Positions 43,860 through 52,274 of a stretch of 64,000 nucleotides of DNA are shown here, piece after piece. Source of the stretch: Puteibacter caeruleilacunae (GTDB lineage Bacteria > Bacteroidota > Bacteroidia > Bacteroidales > Prolixibacteraceae); NCBI GenBank assembly GCA_005217565.1, contig SJCO01000001.1, forward strand, positions 124,001 to 188,000, given 5' to 3'. The notes under the pieces are model-generated. The model searched no databases and was not told where the DNA came from. It was given only the letters and a program-made list of their open reading frames with translations. The stretch's first letter is position 1; each line of letters starts with the position of its first letter. Both the position numbers and the translations under genes were made by a program.

Positions 43860-45317
43860 ATGTTTAGAAAAAGTTTAAGATCCTTGTCTTGTCTTGGACT
43901 CGGATTATTAAGTGCGTGCAGTGTTAGTACTGCAAAAAAGAAAGACAAACCCAATATACTATATTTTCTTGTAGACGATATGGGGTGGATGGATACTGGC
44001 TTTCAAGGATCAAAATTCTACGAAACTCCCAATATGGATCAACTGGCGAACGAAGGTGTTCGTTTTACCAATGCATACGTGAGTCATCCCCGCTGCTTGC
44101 CTTCAAGATATTCTATTATCACCGGGAAATATCCTGCCCGAGATTGGGTGCCTGGATCAAATCAAAAGCAATTAAAAGGTGGTGAGACTACGCTTGCTGT
44201 ACCTTTTAAAGAAGCTGGATACTCTACTTATTTTACAGGAAAATGGCATCTGGCTGCGAATGAGAGCTATCCTCAGGATCAAGGTTTTGAAATTAACATT
44301 GCTGGAGGACATGCAGGTGCTCCAATTTCATATTTTTATCCTTATAACGAAGGGCGTAAAGGGAAGGAACGACCAATTGAAGGCCTTGATAAGGGTGTTG
44401 AAGGAGAGTTTCTTACTGACCGCCTTACTGATGAGACGATAAAATTTTTGAAAAAACAACATAAAGAATCTCCTGACAAGCCGTTCCTGGCATATGTTTC
44501 CCATTATGGGGTGCATACTCCATTTCAGGCAAAGAAGGAATATGTCAAGAAGTTTAAGCAGAAGCTTGAGACGATGCATTATGAAGGACCGAATTATATT
44601 GCGGAGGGTACCGGTCAGCGCAAAATGCACCAGGATCATGCTGTGTATGCCGCGATGATTTATAGTGTGGATGAAAGTCTTGGTCGATTGGTGAAAACCT
44701 TGAAAGAGATAGGGGAGTATGATAATACAATCATCTTCTTATTCTCAGATAACGGAGGTTTATCGAATCGTGGCACCAATCAACGTCCTCTGGCAACAGC
44801 TAATATTCCTTTAAAAGCAGGTAAGGGGCATTTGTATGAAGGAGGGATCAGAGAACCGATGCTTGTGCGTTGGCCGGGAGTAACCAAAGGAGGAACTTCA
44901 TGTGATGCAACTGTTATTGGTACTGACTTTTTCCCAACAATGCTTGAAATGGCCGATTTGCCTTTGCATCCAGAGGCTCATCTTGATGGTGAAAGTTTTG
45001 TGTGGGCACTTAAGAAAAAAGTAAATCCGAATCCTAATCGTCCTTATTTCTGGCATTCCCCAACAGGTCGACCGCATTCGACAGGCGATTCTAATTGCAG
45101 TGCCGTTCGTCAAGGGAACTTTAAATTACTAGAGTTTTATGACGAAGGACGTGTGGAACTTTACAATCTGAATGAGGATATATCAGAAGCTAATAACTTG
45201 AGTGAAGTAATGCCTGAAAAGACCAAAGAGATGCTTTCAATATTACATAAGTGGAGAAAGGATATCGATGCTTTTGTGAAGGTGAAAAAGGATAAAGAAA
45301 ATAGGCAAAAACATTAG
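43860..45317 (+). CDS. Family S1 sulfatase, lipoprotein (sulfatase 1)
   Basis: About 485 residues. The ATG at 43860 gives a lipoprotein signal (L-G-L-L-S-A-C); the frame opens at a TTG 9 bases earlier. Metal-binding starts with L-V-D-D-M-G, and the formylglycine site is R-C-L-P-S-R (Cys-79), which an FGE or anSME enzyme must oxidise. Further active-site features are T-G-K-W-H-L, H-T-P-F-Q-A and F-L-F-S-D-N-G-G. The enzyme removes sulfate esters from sugars in the periplasm or at the cell surface. The specific sulfate position cannot be told. It is the first of four sulfatases in a row after susD. Confidence 0.92.
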   Translation: MFRKSLRSLSCLGLGLLSACSVSTAKKKDKPNILYFLVDDMGWMDTGFQGSKFYETPNMDQLANEGVRFTNAYVSHPRCLPSRYSIITGKYPARDWVPGSNQKQLKGGETTLAVPFKEAGYSTYFTGKWHLAANESYPQDQGFEINIAGGHAGAPISYFYPYNEGRKGKERPIEGLDKGVEGEFLTDRLTDETIKFLKKQHKESPDKPFLAYVSHYGVHTPFQAKKEYVKKFKQKLETMHYEGPNYIAEGTGQRKMHQDHAVYAAMIYSVDESLGRLVKTLKEIGEYDNTIIFLFSDNGGLSNRGTNQRPLATANIPLKAGKGHLYEGGIREPMLVRWPGVTKGGTSCDATVIGTDFFPTMLEMADLPLHPEAHLDGESFVWALKKKVNPNPNRPYFWHSPTGRPHSTGDSNCSAVRQGNFKLLEFYDEGRVELYNLNEDISEANNLSEVMPEKTKEMLSILHKWRKDIDAFVKVKKDKENRQKH

Positions 45318-45340
45318 TCTGAAGGTCTTTAGTCCAGTAA

Positions 45341-45488
45341 TCAAATAATTTTAAAGAGATGAAACGAACATGAATTTTCATCTTCGCAAAATACACACAC
45401 GCGGATGATTAAAATTTATGTGAGTTCCTGAATGTATTCAAATTTTTTGAACATTCAGGAATCAAAAAATTTTAAAGAGATGAAACAA
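45341..45488 (+). repeat. Duplicated leader sequence before sulfatase 2
   Basis: About 28 bases around AATTTTAAAGAGATGAAAC occur at 45341-45369 and again at 45462-45488 with two or so mismatches. In the second copy the ATG (45480) starts the sulfatase; in the first copy the ATG (45359) opens a frame of only four codons (M-K-R-T, stop). It looks like a duplicated gene start, or the remnant of a deleted gene. Confidence 0.6.
45425..45461 (+). promoter_or_regulatory. Hairpin in the leader of sulfatase 2
   Basis: TTCCTGAATGT (45425-45435) pairs perfectly with ACATTCAGGAA (45451-45461), and an inner TCAAA/TTTGA pair extends it with a 2-base bulge. It ends 18 bases before the ATG at 45480 and has no T run, so a role in RNA stability or translation is more likely than termination. 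Confidence 0.5.
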
Positions 45489-46973
45489 CTAAAATATATT
45501 GCAGCAGGTATCGGTTTAAGTCTGTGTTGCAATCTTGCAGTACAGGCTCAAAAATTACCGAAGCTCGATAATATTAAAGTAAAAAAAACGCGTAATGTTG
45601 TGTTTATCCTTACCGATGATCATCGGTATGACTATATGGGATTTACCAATAAAGTGCCATGGTTGGAAACTCCTGCTATGGATAAATTGGCCCAGGAAGG
45701 TGCTTACTTTAAGAATGCTTTCGTAACAACGTCGTTGTGTTCACCAAGTAGAGCTTCGATTCTAACCGGTCAATATTCTCATTGTCATACCATCGTCGAT
45801 AATTATGCACCTGATCCTTGTAATCTGATTTATTACCCACAATATCTTCAACGTGCTGGCTATCAGACTGCCTTTCTTGGAAAGTGGCACATGGGCGATC
45901 ATGGTGATAGTCCACAGCCTGGTTTTGATCATTGGGAAAGTTTTAAAGGTCAGGGAGTTTACTATAATCCAGAATTAAATATTAATGGGGAAAGAATTCA
46001 ATACAAGGATTCTACTTATATCACTGATTTGCTAACTGAGCATGCTATTGATTGGCTTGATCATCGCGACAAGAATAAGCCGTTCTTTATGTACCTTTCA
46101 CATAAAGCAGTACATGCCGAGTTTCAACCTGCTCGCCGGCATAAGGGTAGATATCAGGGAAAGAAAATTACTTTGCCTGCTACTTTTGAGCAGACTAAAA
46201 ATGGAAAATATCGGGAGTTGAAATGGCCTGAATGGGTGAAACGGCAGCGTGTTAGCTGGCATGGTGTTGATTACATGTATCATGGCAATGCCGACTTTAA
46301 CGAGATGATTCAACGATACTGTGAAACGCTCCTAGGTGTAGATGAAAGTATTGCTTCTGTTATGGATTATTTAAAGAAAGAGGGGCTGGATAAATCTACG
46401 TTGGTAATCTATATGGGAGATAATGGCTTTAGTTGGGGAGAGCATGGCTTAATTGATAAGCGTCACTTCTATGAGGAGTCTGTTAAAGTTCCGTTCCTGG
46501 TCCGTTGTCCTGAGCTTTTTGAGGGGGGAAAGAAAATGGAGCAGATGGTACAAAGTATAGATATTGCTCCAACGGTTCTCGAAATGGCGGGTCTTCAAAA
46601 ACCTGAATATATGCCTGGAGAGTCGTTTGCACGCATATTAAAAGGTAATGATAAAGACTGGCGTGATCGTATATTCTATGAATACTACTGGGAGTACGAT
46701 TTTCCAATGACACCTACTGTTTTTGGCGTTCGTACCGATAAGTATAAATACATCCGCTATCATGGTATCTGGGATCGTAATGAGTTGTATGATATAGAAA
46801 ATGATCCTGATGAAATGTATAACCTGATTGATAAACCAGAACATCAGGAGCTGGTGAAAAAGTTAGCCAATGAATTGTATGATTGGCTTGAAGATACTGA
46901 TGGTATGGATATTCCTCTGAAACGAACGGTTAAGTATCGTTGGGGAGATTATCGACATGAAGATCAGTATTAA
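45480..46973 (+). CDS. Family S1 sulfatase, N-acetylglucosamine-6-sulfatase-like (sulfatase 2)
   Basis: About 497 residues, signal peptide ending A-V-Q-A-Q. The start at 45480 was chosen because the upstream part of the open frame (from 45432) has no signal character and lies in a hairpin. T-D-D-H-R-Y-D-Y-M-G opens the metal site and the formylglycine motif is L-C-S-P-S-R (Cys-87), followed by G-K-W-H-M-G and Y-M-G-D-N-G-F-S-W-G-E-H-G. The D-D-H-R-Y-D and V-P-W-L-E-T-P pattern resembles glucosamine-6-sulfatases (S1_11 type); that subfamily call is from memory. It is predicted to act in the periplasm. Confidence 0.9.
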   Translation: MKQLKYIAAGIGLSLCCNLAVQAQKLPKLDNIKVKKTRNVVFILTDDHRYDYMGFTNKVPWLETPAMDKLAQEGAYFKNAFVTTSLCSPSRASILTGQYSHCHTIVDNYAPDPCNLIYYPQYLQRAGYQTAFLGKWHMGDHGDSPQPGFDHWESFKGQGVYYNPELNINGERIQYKDSTYITDLLTEHAIDWLDHRDKNKPFFMYLSHKAVHAEFQPARRHKGRYQGKKITLPATFEQTKNGKYRELKWPEWVKRQRVSWHGVDYMYHGNADFNEMIQRYCETLLGVDESIASVMDYLKKEGLDKSTLVIYMGDNGFSWGEHGLIDKRHFYEESVKVPFLVRCPELFEGGKKMEQMVQSIDIAPTVLEMAGLQKPEYMPGESFARILKGNDKDWRDRIFYEYYWEYDFPMTPTVFGVRTDKYKYIRYHGIWDRNELYDIENDPDEMYNLIDKPEHQELVKKLANELYDWLEDTDGMDIPLKRTVKYRWGDYRHEDQY

Positions 46974-46991
46974 GATTAAAAATATACATAA

Positions 46992-48437
46992 ATGAATGCT
47001 AGATTAATATATCTTGGGATGGCTGCTGGAGCTATGTTGCAAGTGGGAACAAGTTGTGCAGCACCCAATACGACTAAAAAGAGTGAAAAGAAGAACATCC
47101 TATTGATCATGGTCGATGATTTGCGACCACAATTGGGATGCTACGGGCAAAGTCAAATAAAATCGCCTAACATAGATAAGCTTGCCAGTGAAGGTACCCT
47201 GTTCTCCAGAGCTTATTGTAATTATCCTGTTTGTGGTCCTTCCAGGGCTAGTTTGCTTAGTGGAATGCGACCAAATGCTACAAGGTATATAAATAACCAA
47301 TGTAGCGTGGAGAAGGATGAACCAACGATTGTTCCTATTCAAAAGGCTTTTAAAGATGATGGCTATTATACGGTAAGTCTTGGTAAAGTTTATCATCATC
47401 GTTTTGATAGGGCTGATGGTTGGAGTGAGCGTCCTTGGCATGCTACCGATGATGAGAAGAAAAAAGATCATCCTGATGGCTGGCGAGACTATCAAAATGA
47501 GGAGAATCTTGCTTTATGCCTGAAAAATAAAGGAAAAGCAAATGCAGTTGAAATTGGACGTGTTGGGGATGAAGACTATTTTGATGGGAAGATTGCCAAT
47601 AGAGCTATAAAGAAACTCAAGCAGTTTAAAGAATCTGACCAGCCTTTTTTTATGACTGTGGGATTTATTAAGCCTCACTTGCCATTTAATGCTCCAAAGA
47701 AGTATTTCGATATGTATGATGAGGCTGAGATAAAAATACCAGACAATTATTTTGCTCCTAAAAATGCTCCCGATGCTGCGTTGCATAACTGGTGGGAACT
47801 TAGGGCTTATCTTGATATTCCGTCAAAAGAAGGTAATGTATCAGATGAAAAAGCCAAAGCACTTATTCATGGATATTATGCTTGTGTAAGCTATGTTGAT
47901 GCAATGGTTGGTAGAGTTCTAAAAACTTTAGAAGAGTTGGATCTTGATGAAAATACGGTTGTGTGCTTAATCGGTGATCATGGTTGGCAATTAGGAGAGC
48001 ACGCATTGTGGTGTAAGCATAGTAATTTCAATAAAGCATTAAATACAACTTTGATTGTGAGATCTCCAGGGATGCCAGCAGGACAGCGATCCTCTTCTCT
48101 TGTGGAATTGATCGATTTATATCCTAGTTTTTGTGAATTGGCTGGAATTGATGCTCCAAATCATTTAGAGGGGATGAGTTTTTCTCCAATACTTAAAAAT
48201 TCACAAGAGGAAGTGAAAAAGGTTGTATATTCAAAAATGGGTGATGGCTGGTCGGCTATTACGAAGAATTATATCTATACCGAGTGGCTTGATAAGAATG
48301 GAAACGTAACCAATCGAATGTTATTCGATCATCAGGATGATCCTGATGAGAATGTTAATGTAGCTGAATCTCCTGCAAAGAAGAAGGTTGTTGAGGAGAT
48401 GACGATGTTACTTAACAAATACATTGAGGCCAAATAG
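46992..48437 (+). CDS. Family S1 sulfatase, iduronate-2-sulfatase-like lipoprotein (sulfatase 3)
   Basis: A 481-residue protein with a lipoprotein-like signal (L-Q-V-G-T-S-C). The N-terminal motif M-V-D-D-L-R-P-Q-L-G-C-Y-G is typical of iduronate-2-sulfatase-like enzymes (S1_7 type), and the formylglycine motif is V-C-G-P-S-R (Cys-81). Other sites include G-K-V-Y-H, G-F-I-K-P-H-L-P-F and I-G-D-H-G-W-Q-L-G-E-H. Real substrates of this broad group include several sulfated polysaccharides, so iduronate is not implied. It is 18 bp after sulfatase 2 and 33 bp before sulfatase 4, and is similar to the latter. Confidence 0.9.
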   Translation: MNARLIYLGMAAGAMLQVGTSCAAPNTTKKSEKKNILLIMVDDLRPQLGCYGQSQIKSPNIDKLASEGTLFSRAYCNYPVCGPSRASLLSGMRPNATRYINNQCSVEKDEPTIVPIQKAFKDDGYYTVSLGKVYHHRFDRADGWSERPWHATDDEKKKDHPDGWRDYQNEENLALCLKNKGKANAVEIGRVGDEDYFDGKIANRAIKKLKQFKESDQPFFMTVGFIKPHLPFNAPKKYFDMYDEAEIKIPDNYFAPKNAPDAALHNWWELRAYLDIPSKEGNVSDEKAKALIHGYYACVSYVDAMVGRVLKTLEELDLDENTVVCLIGDHGWQLGEHALWCKHSNFNKALNTTLIVRSPGMPAGQRSSSLVELIDLYPSFCELAGIDAPNHLEGMSFSPILKNSQEEVKKVVYSKMGDGWSAITKNYIYTEWLDKNGNVTNRMLFDHQDDPDENVNVAESPAKKKVVEEMTMLLNKYIEAK

Positions 48438-48470
48438 AGGAATTTCCTAACGCAACAAAAAGATTAGATT

Positions 48471-50021
48471 ATGACGAGTTTACAAAAATATTTATCACTA
48501 GCACTGGCAGCTTTGCCTTTGTTTGGTCAGGCACAAGAAAAGAAGAATGTGTTGTTCATTGCCGTTGATGATTTGAAACCTATTTTAGGGTGTTACGGAA
48601 ATGAATTGATTCAAACTCCTAATATTGATAAATTGGCAAGTCAAGGTGTCGTTTTTGCCAATAATCATTGTCAGCAAGCTGTTTGTGCTCCTTCCAGAGC
48701 TAGTCTGCTCTGCGGTGTACAACCTGATAGAACCAAAGTATGGGATTTAAAAACGTTAATTCGTGATATGAATCCTGATATCGTAACAATACCTCAGTAT
48801 TTTAAACAAAATGGATATTTTACTACTAGTGTGGGGAAAATATTTGATAAACGAAGTGTTGACGCTGATCATGATGAGGTGTCATGGAGCGAACCACAGG
48901 TTTTTGAGGGTGATAACAAATATGTTCATTCTGACTATGGACGACCTGCTTTGGGATATTACCAATTGCCATGCACTAAGCAGAAGGTTGCGAAATATAT
49001 GAAAGAGGCTCAGGCAAAAGGAAAAAAAGGATACGGAATTACCAAATATGCTATAGAAAGGGTGAAACCTTCAACAGAGATGGCTGATGTTCCGGATAAT
49101 GCTTATGTTGATGGAGTTCTGGCTTTGTCTGCTATCGATCGTTTGGAACAATTATCTAAGAAAGATAAGCCATTCTTTCTTGGAGTTGGATTTAAACGTC
49201 CTCACTTACCATTTGTGGCACCAACCAAGTATTGGAATTTATATGAACGTGAAGATATTCCATTGGCGCCTTATCAAAAGGCTTCGAAGAATGGTCCAAA
49301 ATTTGCCTATCATAATTCAGGAGAACTCCGTTCATATACCGATATTCCTCCATTGAATTCTTTTTCTGATATAGGATCAGATTTGTTGCCTGTAGCTAAG
49401 CAGAAAGAATTGATTCATGGTTATTATGCTGCAATATCTTATATTGATGCACAAGTTGGTAAAGTGTTGAGTGCCTTAGATTCATTGGGATTGAGAAAGA
49501 ATACTGTTATTATCCTATGGGGAGATCATGGGTGGCATCTTGGTGATCATGGCATTTGGTGTAAGCATACTAACTTTGAACAAGCAACCCGTAGTCCGTT
49601 GATTATTTCCAATGGAAATGGTCATCAAAGTGTATGTTCTTCTCCGACTGAATTCCTCGATGTATTTCCAACATTGTGTGATTTAGCAGGTATTGATATA
49701 CCAAATAACCTTGATGGCGTTAGCTTACGTCCAATCATTGAAAACAATAGAGATAAGGTTAAGGATTATTCGGTAAGTCAGTTTCATCGAGGAAAAAATG
49801 AAGGATATGCATTCCGAACGGAGCGTTATCGACTTGTTGTATGGGTAAAGGATATGTTCCGTAAACCGAATGATTTTAAAGAAGATAATATCATTGCAGA
49901 AGAGCTGTATGATTACCAGGAAGATCCGCATGAAACAGTTAATGTTGCAGATCAGAAGAAATATAGGAAGGTGAAACAAGAAATGATGACTTATTGTCGA
50001 GATTATTTTAAGAATCGGTAA
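48471..50021 (+). CDS. Family S1 sulfatase, iduronate-2-sulfatase-like (sulfatase 4)
   Basis: A 516-residue protein with a short signal peptide (ends L-F-G-Q-A-Q) and the same layout as sulfatase 3: A-V-D-D-L-K-P-I-L-G-C-Y-G, formylglycine motif V-C-A-P-S-R (Cys-72), G-V-G-F-K-R-P-H-L-P-F and W-G-D-H-G-W-H-L-G-D-H. A longer middle section (residues ~120-190) sets it apart from its neighbour. The two probably arose by duplication and may remove sulfates at different positions or from different sugars. Confidence 0.9.
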   Translation: MTSLQKYLSLALAALPLFGQAQEKKNVLFIAVDDLKPILGCYGNELIQTPNIDKLASQGVVFANNHCQQAVCAPSRASLLCGVQPDRTKVWDLKTLIRDMNPDIVTIPQYFKQNGYFTTSVGKIFDKRSVDADHDEVSWSEPQVFEGDNKYVHSDYGRPALGYYQLPCTKQKVAKYMKEAQAKGKKGYGITKYAIERVKPSTEMADVPDNAYVDGVLALSAIDRLEQLSKKDKPFFLGVGFKRPHLPFVAPTKYWNLYEREDIPLAPYQKASKNGPKFAYHNSGELRSYTDIPPLNSFSDIGSDLLPVAKQKELIHGYYAAISYIDAQVGKVLSALDSLGLRKNTVIILWGDHGWHLGDHGIWCKHTNFEQATRSPLIISNGNGHQSVCSSPTEFLDVFPTLCDLAGIDIPNNLDGVSLRPIIENNRDKVKDYSVSQFHRGKNEGYAFRTERYRLVVWVKDMFRKPNDFKEDNIIAEELYDYQEDPHETVNVADQKKYRKVKQEMMTYCRDYFKNR

Positions 50022-50032
50022 TTGGTCAGTTT

Positions 50033-50084
50033 AGCGAATTCAATTTCAAATCATTGCTATTATTGAGAAGAAGTTGAATTCGCT
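50033..50084 (+). terminator. Inverted repeat between sulfatase 4 and GH9 genes
   Basis: AGCGAATTCAA (50033-50043) pairs perfectly with TTGAATTCGCT (50074-50084), with a 30-base loop. It begins 12 bp after the sulfatase stop and has no T run; it may be a weak terminator or an RNA-stability element. Confidence 0.5.
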
Positions 50085-50111
50085 TAGTATAGTACCTCGA
50101 TATTAATTGAT

Positions 50112-51863
50112 ATGGTGAAAATTTGGAGTTATAGCATAAGTGTTTGGTTGTTCTTATCCTGTTGTGTTGCGCTTGCGCAAGAACATATGTCTGCAGGTAT
50201 GATTCAATATAATCAGGTAGGTTACTTGCCCAAAGGACACAAGATTGCCTTGGTTGAAGGTAATGAATCTGTTGTATTCTCCATTAAAAGAGCCGACAAT
50301 GATCAGATTGTCTTTACTGATCAATCAGGTAGATCCAAATATCATGAGAGTGCAGGGAGTAATTATGTTACCCTTGATTTCTCAAAACTTCAAAAGGAAG
50401 GACGCTTTTATATTGATATCCCTAATGTGGGGAAGTCTGATCTCTTTACCATCTCCAATTCATGTTATACAAAGGTCTTGCAAGCTTCAACAAAGGCCTA
50501 TTATTATTGGCGTTCATCTGCCCCAATAGATAAACAATATGGAGGGCAGTGGCATCGGATGGCAGGACATGCCGATACGATGGTGTACATTCATCCTTCT
50601 GCCATTACCACTCAACGTCCTCTGGGGACTACCATTAATTCTTCAGGAGGATGGTATGATGCTGGAGATTACAATAAGTATGTGGTTAATTCGGGTATTT
50701 CTACTTACACCTTAATGGCTGCATATGAGTCTTACCCTACTTTATTTAGATCATTGAAATGGAATATCCCAGAGTCATCAGATAACATTCCTGATATTTT
50801 GAATGAGGTATTTTATAATCTGGAGTGGTTATCTTCAATGCAAGATCCATTTGATGGTGGTGTGTATCATAAGCTTACTTCGGCAGGTTTTGCAGGAGAG
50901 GTGATGCCTCATCAAGATCGAAATAAGAAACGTTTTATTGTACAAAAGTCTACGGCTGCAACCTTGAATTTCGCGGCAGTAATGGCGATGGCTTCCCGGG
51001 TGCTGCAACCATATTACCCTGAATATGCAGCTCTATATTTACAAAATGCAGAGCAGGCCTGGCGATGGGCAAACAGCAATCCAAAGGTATTCTACCAACA
51101 AGAAAAAATGAATAAGCAATATGATCCAGATATAACTACAGGAGCATACGACAATAAAGATGTGAGCGATGAGTTTGCCTGGGCAGCATGTGAGTTATTT
51201 CTATCTTCTCGCAAAGAAAAGTATCTTTCAGCTTCTCTGAATTACTATAAACATGCCAAATATGTTGGCGTCCCATCTTGGCGTAATACAGCCATGTTGG
51301 GGATTTATTCATTAACAAGAAATGGTCGTCAGCTATTGAATAATCAACAGTTCAATGTTGTAAAAAATCACCTGTTGAAGGAAGCAGATCGTCTTTCCGA
51401 AGCTTATTATCATTCAACAAACAAAATTGCGTTTGGAAATCGAAATGAAGATTATAAATGGGGTTCTAATGCCATCGCTGCTAATCAGGGAATGTTATTA
51501 ATTCATGCATGGAAACTGACAGGTAAGCAGGTATATTTTGATGCTGGATTATCTAATGTTGATTATTTACTGGGGAGAAATACAGTGGCCTATACTTATG
51601 TGACAGGCTTTGGTGACAGGAATCCAATGTTTCCTCATCATCGTATCTCTAAGGCAGATGGAGTTGAAGATCCTATCCCTGGATTGCTTGTTGGAGGAGC
51701 TAGTCTCTCTAAAAGTATTGATAAATTTAATCTTCCGAAGTATCCGGCTAAGAGATATATCGATGAATATAGCTGTTATGTTACCAACGAAGTGGCCATT
51801 AACTGGAATGCTCCATTGGTGTATTTATTGGGTGCTTTTGTGGCGTTCCCTGAAAACTTCTAA
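50112..51863 (+). CDS. GH9 family glycoside hydrolase (endoglucanase/exoglucosidase type)
   Basis: A 583-residue secreted protein with a signal peptide (ends V-A-L-A-Q), an N-terminal Ig-like cellulase domain (I-Q-Y-N-Q-V-G-Y-L-P, residues ~28-115) and a GH9 (alpha/alpha)6 catalytic domain. Catalytic features are G-G-W-Y-D-A-G-D-Y-N-K-Y (Asp-183 and Asp-186, nucleophilic water site), D-R-N-P and F-P-H-H-R near the C-terminus, and the acid Glu-560 in T-N-E-V-A-I-N-W-N-A-P. It hydrolyses beta-1,4-linked glucans or related oligosaccharides; some GH9 enzymes of this type act on glucosamine-containing chains. It is the first cellulase-type gene after the sulfatases. Confidence 0.9.
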   Translation: MVKIWSYSISVWLFLSCCVALAQEHMSAGMIQYNQVGYLPKGHKIALVEGNESVVFSIKRADNDQIVFTDQSGRSKYHESAGSNYVTLDFSKLQKEGRFYIDIPNVGKSDLFTISNSCYTKVLQASTKAYYYWRSSAPIDKQYGGQWHRMAGHADTMVYIHPSAITTQRPLGTTINSSGGWYDAGDYNKYVVNSGISTYTLMAAYESYPTLFRSLKWNIPESSDNIPDILNEVFYNLEWLSSMQDPFDGGVYHKLTSAGFAGEVMPHQDRNKKRFIVQKSTAATLNFAAVMAMASRVLQPYYPEYAALYLQNAEQAWRWANSNPKVFYQQEKMNKQYDPDITTGAYDNKDVSDEFAWAACELFLSSRKEKYLSASLNYYKHAKYVGVPSWRNTAMLGIYSLTRNGRQLLNNQQFNVVKNHLLKEADRLSEAYYHSTNKIAFGNRNEDYKWGSNAIAANQGMLLIHAWKLTGKQVYFDAGLSNVDYLLGRNTVAYTYVTGFGDRNPMFPHHRISKADGVEDPIPGLLVGGASLSKSIDKFNLPKYPAKRYIDEYSCYVTNEVAINWNAPLVYLLGAFVAFPENF

Positions 51864-52274
51864 ATCGCAGTGTGCGACTTAAAATCTTTGCCTAAATTCT
51901 CATTCTCTAATGTATTGATATCACACTTTACCCACGTTAGTGTTATTAATTGTTATCTGTTAAGGTGTAAATTCCGTTTTGGAAGATTTGCAACTCTGTA
52001 ATCTGTAGATTTCCAGAGGATTATGTTGTTGGGTTTGTTTTGCGATTATACCTTGAAAGATCGTTAAACAGACCTTTCTGATTTATAATTGAACCTCTTT
52101 TTTTTTGTTCAGATCTATTTTTGTTTCAGTTCCTTAAGGGGAAAAAGGTTAATCCAAATATGTGGTTAAACCTGAGCAAGAAAATTGAAAATATTTAGAG
52201 AGAGCGCCAATAGGTATAGTAATGTCACAAACAATGAGCATGGCGCTTTTCTCTGTAATAAAACTAATGGGTAT
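51864..52274 (+). promoter_or_regulatory. 411-bp non-coding gap with a candidate promoter before sulfatase 5
   Basis: I see no gene here. The T-rich part at 52091-52123 ends with TATTTTTG (52116-52123), which fits the TAnnTTTG -7 consensus, so a new transcript probably begins here for sulfatase 5 and the phosphorylase-transporter genes. A frame from a TTG at 52185 runs into sulfatase 5 but lacks signal-peptide character. Confidence 0.4.

Noticed and set aside
45359-45373. A tiny open frame (M-K-R-T) before sulfatase 2
   Set aside because: Four codons only; kept as part of the duplicated leader but not called as a gene.
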